DNA of 64,000 nt from Panthera uncia (Eukaryota > Chordata > Mammalia > Carnivora > Felidae). The DNA lies in contig NW_026057584.1 in the NCBI RefSeq assembly GCF_023721935.1, forward strand, positions 82,166,939 through 82,230,938. Reading direction: 5' to 3'. The notes below the pieces were generated by a model. It saw only the letters and a list, made by a program, of their open reading frames with translations. It ran no database searches and was not told the DNA's origin. Below, one piece after another: positions 24,113 through 34,246 of this stretch. Both the position numbers and the translations under genes were made by a program. Every line of letters begins with the position of its first letter. Positions within the stretch are counted from its first letter, which is position 1.

Positions 24113-24779
24113 TGGTGGTTCTCATATGATTATTCAGGAAAAGTCCAGGAGAGGTGAAAGTGAATAATCATTACCAGGAATGAACTGTTGGGGAGACTTC
24201 TTATCTTGAGGCTGTACTTCTATTTGGGGTCTCTTGCGTTCCAGGCCATTCATTTCATCCTCTGTCTCTATTTGTCTTCCATCCTTCTTTCCATCGGGTA
24301 TATTTCTTCCTGTCACATTCTCAGCAGATTTTGCAAAAATGGTGAATGAAAAATCTCAAGTCTATTAGTGCTGGCTGAAAATAAAAACAAAAGATAATCT
24401 TGGCCTCCTGTTGCACATCCACCTGACAATTTGCCCTGAAGTAATTCAGTGAGGCAAATTGAGAAATCTGTGTCACTCATACACATTCTTGAACGGAACT
24501 GCCAAAGCTTGTCTAGGCAAGTTTTCTCACTAGGCAAAATCTATTTATGACAAAACCTTGTTTATTTATTTTCAATCTTACTTTATGAAAGTATGTATAT
24601 TTACACATATGAAACACACACACCCAACACTGAAAATCCTTAATCATGGGATAAATCAATTTCTTTTAGATTATAAATTATAAGAAATAAGATGTAGCTT
24701 AACTCTATATTAAGAGGAAATTGTAAAATAAAAGTAGATAAGGTTAGTAGTAAACCCATCTATGTTTTTTGGGTTTTTT
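24113..24779. other. No feature recognised
   Basis: Unique sequence with frames of 60-74 codons on the minus strand. Nothing recognisable. Confidence 0.5.
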
Positions 24780-24900
24780 TTTCCATGTATTGATTTAATT
24801 TTGTCATGATTTGTTTTATTTTTTTAAGTTTTTATTTTAATTCAAGTTACCATCCAGTGTTATATTAGTTTCAGGTGTATAATAATGTAATTTTTTTATT

Positions 24901-25131
24901 AAAAATTTAAAGTTTTTTAATATTTATTTATTTTTGCGAGAGAGAGAGAAAGAGAGAGAGACAGCATGAGCTGGGAAGGGGCAGAGAGAGAGGCAGACAC
25001 AGAATCTGAAGCAGGCTCCAGGCTCTGAGCTGTCAGCACAGAGCCTGATGCAGGGCTCGAACCCACGAGCTGTGAGATCATGACCTGAGCTGAAGTCAGA
25101 CGTTTAACCCACTGAGCCACTCAGGCGCCCC
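24901..25131 (-). mobile_element. Carnivore tRNA-Lys SINE, antisense, inside the L1 3' UTR
   Basis: T-rich tail, (GA)n, GCAGGCTCCAGGCTCTGAGC and the terminal ACTCAGGCGCCCC. It replaces most of the L1 3' UTR between GGTGTATAATAATG and GTTAAGAATCTGTTTCTTGG. No clear target duplication is visible, so the insertion may have been accompanied by deletion of L1 sequence. Confidence 0.97.
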
Positions 25132-25351
25132 CCATGTTTGCTATTTATAGTTAAGAATCTGTTTCTTGGTTTGCCTCTCCCTTTTTGCCCTTGCTTTTTT
25201 GTTTGTTTCTTAAATTCCACATATGAGTGAAATCATATGGTATTTGTCTTTCTGTGACTGACTTATTTTGTTTAGCATAATATTTGCTATCTCTATCCAC
25301 ATCATTGCAAATGGTGAGATTTCATTCTTTTGTAAGGCTGCATAATATTCA

Positions 25352-25430
25352 TATATATATGAATATATATGATATATATATATTCATATATATGGTATAT
25401 ATATATATATACATATACCACATGCATATG

Positions 25431-25485
<55 letters not shown>

Positions 25486-25492
25486 TATACCA
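25352..25492. repeat. AT/GT-rich microsatellite expansion in L1
   Basis: Runs of AT dinucleotides interspersed with GTGTGT and near-palindromic ATATATGAATATATATG. It sits where L1 carries a short TATATACCAC-type stretch, so it grew from the element. Shadow frames on both strands here (64-79 codons, Tyr/Ile-rich) are artefacts. Confidence 0.9.
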
Positions 25493-25659
25493 CAGCTTCT
25501 TTATCCATTCATCAGTAGATTGACACTTGAGTTGTTTCCATTGTTGAGCATCTTTTTCATGTGTCGGTTGGCCATCTGTATGTCTTCTTTGGAAGAATGT
25601 CTATTCATATCTTCTGCCCATTTTTAAATTAGATTTTTTTTGTTTTGGTGTTGAGTTTT

Positions 25660-25930
25660 GTTGTTTTTCAAAGAGATACAAGTTCATTGAATATACCACA
25701 AGGGAGTAGCGGGCAGGATAGCAAAGGAGAAACTCTCTGTGATGAGGCAGTGGTGAGGGGCCACGGTTTTAGGGAGGAATGAGGGAGTATGAGGACATAT
25801 GGAATTTCCTTTTTTTGGTAATCTTAAAAACTGTATCTGGTTGTAATTGGCTGGTTATGGCCTATGGCCATTTCAAAGCTGGTCACTTAGTGAGCCTGTG
25901 TGCATCAGCTCAGCGGTCACTCTGGGCCCT
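25660..25930 (-). mobile_element. Unidentified 271-bp insert within L1; LTR-like or retroposed
   Basis: The L1 pattern breaks after a GGTGTTGAGTTTT phrase and resumes after a second, slightly different copy (GGTTGTTGAGTTTT). The insert thus lies between 20-22-bp imperfect direct repeats. On the minus strand it ends with a polyadenylation-like TTCAATGAACTTGTATCTC, then GAAAAACAAC. That end resembles an LTR R region or the 3' end of a retroposed transcript, but I cannot assign it to a family. Confidence 0.45.
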
Positions 25931-26428
25931 TTTGTCTTGGTTGTTGAGTTTTACAAGTGCGTCATACATTTTGGATACTAACCCTTTATCAGATATGTCA
26001 TTTGCAAATATCTCCTCCCATTCCATAGGTATCCTTTTAGTTTTGTTGTTTCCTTCAGTGTGCAAAAGCTTTTTATTTTAATGAAGTCCCAATAGTTTAT
26101 TTTTGCTTTTGTTTCCCTTGCCTCAGGAGACATATCTAGAAAAATGTTGCTATGACTGATGTCAAAGAGGTTATTGCCTGTGTTCTCTGTGATTTTGATT
26201 GTTTCAGATCTCACATTTAGGTCTTTAATCTATTTTGAATTTATTTTTGTTTTAGTGTAGAAAAGTGGTCCAGTTTCATTCTTTTGCATGTTGCTGTCCA
26301 GTTTTTCCCACCATATGTTGAAAAAACTTTTCACACTGGATATTCTTTCCTGCTTTGTCAAAGACTAATTGACCCTATAGTTATGGGTCCATTTCTGGGT
26401 TTTTTATTCTGTTCTATTATCTGTGTGT

Positions 26429-26973
26429 CTATTTTTGTGCCATAGTGTTTTGATCACTACAGCTTTGTAACATAACCTGAAGTCCAGAATTGTGATGCCT
26501 CCAACTTTGCTTTTCTTTTTCAAGGTTGTTTTGGCTATTCTTTCGTGGTTCTATATAAATCTCAGGATTGTTTGTATATATATATACAACAACAAAAACT
26601 GCTGTTGGTATTTTGATTTGGATTGCATTAAATGTGTATATTGCATTAAATGTGTATATTGCATTAAATGTGTATATTGCTTTGGGTAGTACAGACATTT
26701 TAACAATATTTCTTCTTCCGATCCATGAGCGTGGAGTGTCTTTCCATTTCTTTGTGTCATCTTCAATTTCTTTCATCAGTGTTTTAGAGTTTTCAGGTCT
26801 TTCACCTCTTTGGATAGGTTTATTCCTAGGTATCTTATTGGTGTTGGTGCAATTGTAAATGGTATCGATTCCTTAATTTCCCTTTCTGCTATTTCATTAT
26901 TGGTGTATATAAATGCAACAGATTTCTGTGAGTTGATTTTGTATCCAGTGACTGTACTGAATTCATTTATCAA
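26429..26973 (-). pseudogene. L1 ORF2 C-terminal remnant
   Basis: Two overlapping minus-strand open stretches (65 and 115 codons) are remains of ORF2 downstream of the reverse-transcriptase core, containing phrases such as GYKINSQKSVAF and KTLKH, then NPEIYIEPRKNSQN. A frame change and stops separate them. An 18-bp triplication lies inside the second stretch. Confidence 0.85.
26622..26680. repeat. 18-bp tandem triplication inside L1 ORF2
   Basis: Three exact consecutive copies of an 18-bp unit (ATTGCATTAAATGTGTAT) plus 5 bases of a fourth. The unit is a multiple of three, so it adds six codons per copy to the minus-strand ORF2 remnant. Confidence 0.97.
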
Positions 26974-27045
26974 TTCTAGAAGTTTTTTGGTAGTCTTTTG
27001 GGTTTTCCATATAGAGTATCATGTCATCTGCAAATACAAAAGTTT

Positions 27046-27571
27046 TAGTTTTAATGAAACCCATATATATCTTAACTTTTTACTTCAAGACCCTTCTCTA
27101 GGCTTTAATGACTGCCTAAAGTTCCTTTAATATGGATAGAAATTTTTATTTTACAATAATTGGTGAAAAGCTAAATGTACAAGTACAAATTTTTTCACAC
27201 TAAAATTTAATTTCAGTTAAACCTTTCTTTCTTATGAAGAAGGTTTAATAATGGATATGATAGTGGAGAACCACAGAAAGAAGTATAAAAGTATGGAAAA
27301 GGGAGTCTTTAAGAAGTTGGAGACAAATTTCAGTTTCATAGTAAAATTACTTTTTATACTTCAGCCTATAACAGCAAATTTACATGTGACTATTTTTTTC
27401 CAACTAAAATCATTTGTCAAGGACCTGAGAAAATAGCCAAATGAGTTTCCCCTATTTTGTTTTAATTGCTATATGCTCTGTTAGGTATTGCCTAATGAAA
27501 GATTAGAACTGATGGAAAGAAAATAGACTTTCCTTTAGAATCTGTTTACATTTAGGGGGCTAAATTTCTTT
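27046..27571. other. No feature recognised
   Basis: Unique AT-rich sequence with a 61-codon plus-strand frame; nothing recognisable. Confidence 0.5.
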
Positions 27572-27690
27572 TTCTTTTTTTTTTCGATCCACTTATTTCT
27601 ATTTTTATTTGTTTATTTATTTTTAATATAATTTATTGTTAAATTGGCTAACATACAGTGCTCTTGGTTCTTTCTTTATATTATTAACTT
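27572..27690 (-). mobile_element. L1 3'-terminal scrap, antisense
   Basis: A T-rich start, then ATTTATTGTTAAATTGGCTA and ACATACAGTGCTCTTGG, match the reverse complement of the last part of a felid L1 3' UTR. About 100 bp only, strongly 5'-truncated. Confidence 0.6.
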
Positions 27691-27759
27691 TTAACACTGC
27701 CATTTTAACATGTTCTACTTCACCCCACACCAGTTTGCTCAAAAATCATGTTAGATATC

Positions 27760-27925
27760 GGGGCACCTGGGTGGCTCAGTCAGTTAAGCATCTGACTTCA
27801 GCTCAGGTCATGATCTCATGGTTTGTGAGTTTGAGCCTCATGTCAGGCTCTGTGCTAACAGCTAGGAGCCTGGACCCTGCTTCAGATTCTGTGTCTCCTT
27901 CTCTCTCTGCCTCTCCCCAACTCAC

Positions 27926-27972
<47 letters not shown>

Positions 27973-27990
27973 AATAAATAAACATTTTTT
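27760..27990 (+). mobile_element. Carnivore tRNA-Lys SINE, sense, with perfect 18-bp target duplication
   Basis: Full-length copy from GGGGCACCTGGGTGGCTCAG to AATAAATAAACATTTTTT. Its CT-rich segment has expanded to a long (CT)n run (about 27925-27969). Flanked by exact 18-base repeats (27741-27758 and 27991-28008, AAAAATCATGTTAGATAT). Confidence 0.98.
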
Positions 27991-28210
27991 AAAAATCATG
28001 TTAGATATTGATATTGGTCAGCTAAGTTTGAAACATTCTCATAACTGGGATTTTTTTGGAGCATCTTTTCTCAGTATCTTTACTATGTTAAAGCCCATTG
28101 TAAATCTCAAAGAGGGATAGATTATCCAGAGATTTTCAAACTCAGAATCTTTTTATTTTCTTCCAGAACACCCATTTACACCTCATATGACCCAGTTGTT
28201 TCTCAAAAAA

Positions 28211-28396
28211 CAGATATATACATATATATACATATATACATATATATGTATATGTATATATGTGTATGTGTATATACACATATATATGTGTATGTGTATA
28301 TACACATATATATGTGTATGTGTATATACACATATATATGNNNNNNNNNNGTGTATATACACATATATATGTGTATGTGTATATACACATATATAT
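28211..28396. repeat. 26-bp AT/GT minisatellite containing a 10-N assembly gap (28341-28350)
   Basis: A repeated unit of 26 bp (TATATACACA starts at 28271, 28297, 28323, then 28354 and 28380). The core TATGTGTATATACACATA is its own reverse complement, so the array can fold on itself. The Ns interrupt the array. The long Tyr/Ile/His-rich open frames on both strands across it are artefacts of the repeat. Confidence 0.95.
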
Positions 28397-28399
28397 GAT

Positions 28400-28909
28400 A
28401 GTTACAGGAAAACTGTGCTGTTGTCATTAGTTCAGGATCAGGTTTTCAGCCCTTATTGAACCAGTAAATTTTGCTCTTCCTCAATACTTGAGCTTCTGTG
28501 TAGATCCTTTCCACCTTTCTACCAGGCTCAAAAGTGAGATTGAAAGTCATGATGCCATCACCATCAGTCCAAATTTATCCCAAAATTGAAAAAAAAAAAA
28601 AAAAAAGCAGTACCTGCTAAAGAATTTGGAGTAGATGCTATAGAATGATATCTGATTTTGTTTATCTAACCAAATGCCTTCTTTTCAGATTTTAACAATG
28701 AATGATAACAAAAAACTAAAAGTGTAATTAGAGTGTTGATTCCAATTGCCAAATAATCATTTAATTTCAAACTTCCCATTCTTGTTTTATTGTATTGGTA
28801 TTCCTGTCTTTTGCTTGCTCATTTGTTTAAAAGTCAGTATTTTTATTTTTTGAAATATTTTCTTATTGTACTCAGTTGGTATTAATACTATTGTCATAGC
28901 ATCAAGATT
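28400..28909. other. No feature recognised
   Basis: Unique AT-rich sequence with an A18 run at about 28588-28605. Confidence 0.5.
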
Positions 28910-28927
28910 ACATCTTTTATTATTTAT

Positions 28928-29164
28928 TTTTAATGTTTATTTATTTATTTTGAGAGAGAGAGAGAGAGAGAGAGAGAGCATGTGCTTGCACGTGTGAGCA
29001 GGGGAGGCTCAGAGACAGAGGGAGAGAAAGAATCCCAAGCAGGCTCCACAGTGTCAGCAAGCAGCCCAGCCCAATGCAGGGTTCGATCCCATGAACTGTG
29101 AAATCATGACCTGAGCTGAAATCCAGAGTTGGACACTTTACTGACTGAGTCACCCACATTCCCC
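28928..29164 (-). mobile_element. Carnivore tRNA-Lys SINE (older type), antisense, with perfect 18-bp target duplication
   Basis: T/A-rich tail, (GA)13 at 28952-28978, AATCCCAAGCAGGCTCCACA, then ACTGACTGAGTCACCCACAT. The head end is somewhat decayed. Exact flanking 18-base repeats are at 28910-28927 and 29165-29182 (ACATCTTTTATTATTTAT). Confidence 0.97.
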
Positions 29165-29360
29165 ACATCTTTTATTATTTATAAGTGAACATGTGTTATT
29201 CAGATTTGAAAAAATGTATGTGGTCAAAACTATACAATTATAATGATCAAGTATTTATAAAATAAAAAATTAAAAAGATCAAACTATTTTAGAAAGAGGA
29301 ACCCAGAATATCCATGCTCTGCAAGAGAAATGGGTTCTCAGAAACCTTAGGATTTAAAGG

Positions 29361-29365
29361 TGTGT

Positions 29366-29402
<37 letters not shown>

Positions 29403-29413
29403 TGTGTGTGTGT
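29361..29413. repeat. (TG)n microsatellite
   Basis: TG dinucleotides with single AG and TC interruptions. It is not inside a recognised mobile element. Confidence 0.97.
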
Positions 29414-32400
29414 TATGGATCTGCAGGATTAAATATGACCAAAAAAATGCTGATTGCTTCCTAAAGGGCATAAAGGACACCTTATCATGTGCCTGTTCTT
29501 ACAGCTATATATGTGACTATAAACAGAACCAATAAAAGGAAGATTTATGAGATAAATTGTAACTCGTGTAAGTAACAGTAAAGACTAGATCCTCCGATGC
29601 CCTGTCCAGTGCTCAAAAAGAATGCCATAATGTTCTCCTGATCCTTGTTTTGATATCTTTAATGTTACATTTTTTATTTCTCTCAAAATGGTCAGCTATA
29701 CTAATTGTGCCATTAACATCATCACAAAAAGTCCTAATATCCACAGGTTTATGCTAAAGACCTGCTGGAATTCATTCACTTTGTTTTTCCAGCTTTAAGG
29801 GAGGCACCTCAGCTAAGCTTGCAATCCTCTTATTTCTAATTGTTCTGTATCCAAGACATCCTCTGAAACAAAGACTCATTGTTCACTGTACTGTTTTTCT
29901 AAGGTGTGCAGATTTTACCTTGAGTCCTTAATTCACCTTAGAACTATTTCATTTCTATTGAAATGGGACTACATATTATATAAATAACAACTTCACACTC
30001 TTCATCACTGACAAGCCAAGTTAACGAGGATGGAAAGAACTCAGAATTAAATGTACACTTTCTGACATTATTTCCTTATGATCTCCTTTTGCTTTCTGTG
30101 CTCACTTCTCCACTGAGAGATGGTTGTAGTAGTCCAGTTTTCAGCATTATCACCATGGCTCTATGAGAAGTTTGAGCTATGATTTTCCAAGAGGGCCTGA
30201 CTTTAAAACATCAATGTTTAGTCTACTGACTAGAAGAGGATAATGGGAATGAGCCACTCAAGGAAAAGATTGGGCTAATTATGGAGCATTAGACAACAAG
30301 GGCCATTTACCAATATTGTGTATTTTATTACCAGCTCAACAGATTTTGGTTCAAGTGTGCTCAGGCCTCTTATATGGTAGAAAATTACTTCCTGTTTATA
30401 TAAAACACTGAACTTACATTTTGGCCAGTGCATGAAATCTTGTGGGAATTCTCTACATCTTTCAACAAAGGCAAAGTGAAGAATTAAGAATATGCAAGCT
30501 AGGTCAACAGAGATTTTAGTGGTTCAGGTTCAAATTCTTTCTCCACATATGAACCAATATCAAGTGCAAGGATCTGTCGATTTTTTTTTAATTTCCAATG
30601 AAATTAGCATGGGGCCCTTTGCCTTGAATTAAAAGAAATGGCAAAAGTCCTCCAGGACCCCAAGAAATCCTGAAAATCACAAATGAGGATGTGTAACGAT
30701 TAGAAAGATTGGCGCTTAGGATAATAAGAACGTGGATATGACTGAGTTCAAGTTTATCCAAACTATTGAAAACAATTTCCTATCCTAGATTATCAAAAGG
30801 AGAAAAAAAAATAGTGTTAGTGGGAGTGAGAAGACTCAAAGGGCATTTGAACAAAAATGACTGTAAATGGACTGATAGCAAACTCTGGTAATTATACACA
30901 GCTGCGAAGGGTTTAGAAATTTTGGTTAGTATCTCATGGGTTTTAGCTTTGACACTTGCTCTATGTTGTGTAAAAGCATCCTTTTTTTTTCCTCCCCCAT
31001 ATCTTTTGCAATACTTGGTATAACTATTTGTACTTCTCAAATTGGACAAGGAATAGGACTATAAACCAAGGAACAAGAGGGCTCAATTACAAAGGAAATG
31101 GTTCATCAGTTACAAAATAACTCCTCCCTAGAAATATTTTAAATTCAATTCCTGCTGCGTGCTACAAAGCTGTGGTAGAAATGAAAGTGCTGTTGTTTAC
31201 ACATAGCTGATCATACGTAGAACTCTCCAATGCTCCTGTTTGTTTGGGGCCTCAAAAATCTTCTGCGCCATCTAATGGAAACCATGCAAACTGCAGCTTG
31301 CCTTCCTGGTCAATACCCTAAAGTTCTTCAGAGCCGATCAATACAGAGTAGATGAAAGCCATAGAAACTTAATAGATCAAATACCAGCCTCTAAATGTAA
31401 TAGCTTGGAGGAATTGGCCCTCAGTTTTATAGTGTATACAATTCAAACATGCCCAGGGTAGTATGATTTCAACATGCAAATGAATTAAAATATAATGTAT
31501 CCATTCATAGCAGCAGACAATGGCATTAACTCACATGATTTGCCAAACCAAATCCAGAATATTCCAGGTTTTATTTTTTTTAACTAAAGTATTCATTTGC
31601 AAGTTAGTGCTGTATTTCTTTTTCACATTATGCTACAAGCGCAATGTCATTTAATTTTCAAGGTGTTTATCACTTTCAAAAACCGTGAATTTCGTGAATA
31701 TCATGTCAGAGTCTACACCTAGAATTGTCAACTCAAGCACAAATAGAGATAAGAAGGTATAACTTAAATTAAAAGTGATAAGGGTATGGTGTAGTTAAGT
31801 AGGGGTCTTGGCAAAATGAAATCACACTCCATGTCTGAAGGGAATGAATGCTATTCAGCAACAGGTGATTGTCATCCAGTGAGAATGTCCAACAGAGGTC
31901 GAAATCTGTATTATTATGTATATTTCCTTAGTTTTTAGACACTTGTTCACACCAAATGCATCTGTGGTCCAGATATGACCTAGAGCTAAGACCTACCATT
32001 TGTGATTGCTGATTTACCATAATCCAAGGCAATATAATAAGAATATAGTCCTAAGTCCCAGTTGCTGGAATCATTTGGGATACAAATCCTTTGAGAAAGA
32101 AGTGCTGTTATACTTTAATTAATATACATAGATTTGTCTTAACCCTAGATGGTAACAGGGAGTATCAAATCACACATATTGTACCATCTTTCTATTATTC
32201 TTGGCCAAGTAGTTTTAAGTCTAAAATGCACTGCACCCATAGCCAGACTGTCGCCTGCACAGCCCTGGGATAAAAGGCAGCTGTCCAATTTTGTCAAATC
32301 ACAGTTTCTATTACTCTCAGCCCTTGAGTTGGAGACAAGAACACACAAATGAATGAAAAGTGGATTTCAGCATTTGAAAGTTGTTTTCATGTAGTTATCA

Positions 32401-33239
32401 ATACAGTTTTATATTTCTTGGACAAATAAAGAAAAGGAAGTGACTAGCAATTAACTAAAATTCAAACATGTAGAAAATATAAAGAATGATGAAAGGTATA
32501 CAAGATGTTGAATATTAATGAACTCAACCAGACAAAGGTGTGTTTTCCCCCTAAAAGTGTTTTGGATTTGAGGGAGGTTTTGTCAACCCTTCTCTCTACT
32601 TTTCAGATTCTGTTGCTTACTATCTCACTATTTTGAGTTTTTTCTGAAGACATAGTTTCTTTAAATAGAATGTGTGTTTCCCTCTCTCATAGACTCATAG
32701 GGTCTGGAGGGACTTCTTTTACCAGCCTTGGGACTGGTGAACGCCCGATTCACACACTTTCTAACAGTAGCTTTGAGAACAGATTAGCATCTTATGGATC
32801 AAAACGTCCCATCTTACTAGCATGTATCGACCTGCCTCTTCATCTGCCAATTGTTCTGTCCCAGGACTGGATCCTGAGTTCAGGAAACAGTCATAGTACA
32901 ATGCCTGTTAAGTACTCAACACAGCAGTGGACATATCCAAATGTACATAATCATTCTTATTCAAGGATTGCCAGAAGAGCTGTTTCTTTTACGTTCTAAG
33001 AAACAGGTAGGGATCTATGATGACAAAGAAGCTAGCAAGGTTGAATCTCCTTCCTGTATGCTCCCTTTTGCATGGTGGACCTTGTGTTTTACAGTGTGGA
33101 AGTGGAGGGACTATTTCATGAGACAGTGAAGAAGGAATAAATGATGGTGGTGAGATCATTCCAGCTGAAGGGACTAGCCTGGCCATTACTATTATCATCA
33201 TTAAAGTATTTAAAAACATTTTCACATTCATTCTTGTCC
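29414..33239. other. 3.8-kb block with no recognised mobile element
   Basis: No SINE, L1, L2 or LTR was recognised and no open frame exceeds 109 codons (32670-32999, +). Possibly a weak MIR near 30500-30560. The relative absence of insertions is unusual for this window. A CTCF-like motif lies at 31264-31278. Confidence 0.5.
31264..31278 (-). promoter_or_regulatory. Candidate CTCF-type motif
   Basis: TGCGCCATCTAATGG, which on the minus strand reads CCATTAGATGGCGCA, one base from the CCACTAGATGGCGC form of the CTCF core. This is a by-eye motif match; a site of this length can occur by chance. Confidence 0.3.
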
Positions 33240-33352
33240 ATCACATTTCAAGTTTCTTGAAGGCAAGAACTGTGTTTCTTTTCCTTTGCGATCTTATCTA
33301 TTCTACCTTAACATCCAGTTAAACATGTAATAGGTTTTCAAAAAGTGATTGA
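33240..33352 (+). mobile_element. L2 LINE 3'-end fragment
   Basis: Phrases TTTCTTGAAGGCAAGAACTG, TGTTTCTTTTCCTTTGCG, then TAATAGGTTTTCAAAAAGTG, match the L2 3' end (CATGAGGGCAGGGA ... ATAGTAGGTGCTCAATAAAT). Old and diverged. Confidence 0.65.
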
Positions 33353-33708
33353 CAAATGAGTACATGAGTAAGATACCACTTATTTTGGTTTCATTATAAA
33401 TCTTGTCATTGGGGCCTCAGATGGTTAACAAGTTAATTGCATACAGTATTTTATTTATTGTACATCGGTATTAATCTTTGTTTATGGAAGTTAGGATTCA
33501 TTGATGACAACGCATTACAATCTTAGTAAGGTATAGAAATAGATGAGTTAATATTTACCAAATAAAACAATTTTGATGCTTGTGTTGACCATTCTGTGAG
33601 ACTTAATATTGCTTAGTTGGTAGCATATTGAATTAATGGTCAAGAAGCCCAGATAAAGTTAAATCATTAACTTACTTCTTTAACACTTAAATGAGAAATT
33701 TGGGTAGA
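33353..33708. other. No feature recognised
   Basis: Unique AT-rich sequence. Confidence 0.5.
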
Positions 33709-33784
33709 ATAAAAAGCATCCAAATCAGCAAGGAGTAAGTCAAACTTTCACTCTTCACAGAAAACATGATACTCTATGTGGGTA
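33709..33784 (+). mobile_element. Isolated ~75-bp slice of L1 ORF2 reverse transcriptase
   Basis: A near-match to the L1 reverse-transcriptase core (GCATCCAAATCAGCAAGGAG, CAAACTTTCACTCTTCACAG, ATGATACTCTATGTGG). The catalytic ADD codons read as T-E-N. Both ends are cut: there is neither upstream ORF2 nor a 3' UTR or A-tail. How such a piece arrived is unclear. Confidence 0.75.
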
Positions 33785-34009
33785 GATTTTAAAGCAAAAT
33801 TACATTTAGAAATGGATATCTTCAAGGTACAAGTATTGAAGATTTTCTAAATGGCCCATATATGGCACATTGTACACTCCAGTCCTTTAATCTTACCTGA
33901 ATTCTCACTTTTGCTCTCTCATAAATGAGTCCCAGCACACCAGATGTTCTTTGAAACTATAATCCAGTAAAGCTGATTCACTATTCCCTCTATGAAATAT
34001 TTTTACTTT

Positions 34010-34230
34010 GTTTTTTAATGTTTTATTTATTTTTGAGAGAGAAAGAGAGAGAGAACACAAGTTGGGAAAGGGAAGAGGAAAAGAGGGGAACAGAAGATTC
34101 AAAGTGGGCTCTGCACTGACAGCCAGAACCAGATTCTCAAACAGGGCTCAAACTCACCAACCACCAACCATAAGTTCAATACCTGAGCCGAAATCCGACA
34201 CTTAACCAACTGAGCCACCTAGGTGCCCCA
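34010..34230 (-). mobile_element. Carnivore tRNA-Lys SINE, antisense, with perfect 16-bp target duplication
   Basis: TTTATTTATTTTTGAGAGAG start, core and terminal GCCACCTAGGTGCCCC. Exact flanking 16-base repeats are at 33994-34009 and 34231-34246 (GAAATATTTTTACTTT). Confidence 0.98.
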
Positions 34231-34246
34231 GAAATATTTTTACTTT

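Larger units (their letters stand above)
24780..27045 (-). mobile_element. LINE-1, antisense, from 3' end back to the reverse-transcriptase core; internally invaded
   Basis: Read on the minus strand, the element begins in the ORF2 reverse transcriptase at the catalytic loop (plus-strand TATCATGTCATCTGCAAATA) and continues through the ORF2 C-terminus to the 3' UTR and an A-rich end. ORF2 has several long but interrupted minus-strand stretches. It is split by a SINE at 24901-25131, an AT-rich expansion at about 25352-25492 and a foreign 271-bp insert at 25660-25930. No intact ORF remains. Confidence 0.93.

Noticed and set aside
28142..28459. Tyr/Ile/His-rich open frames on both strands
   Set aside because: They are translations of the 26-bp AT/GT minisatellite and cross the N gap.
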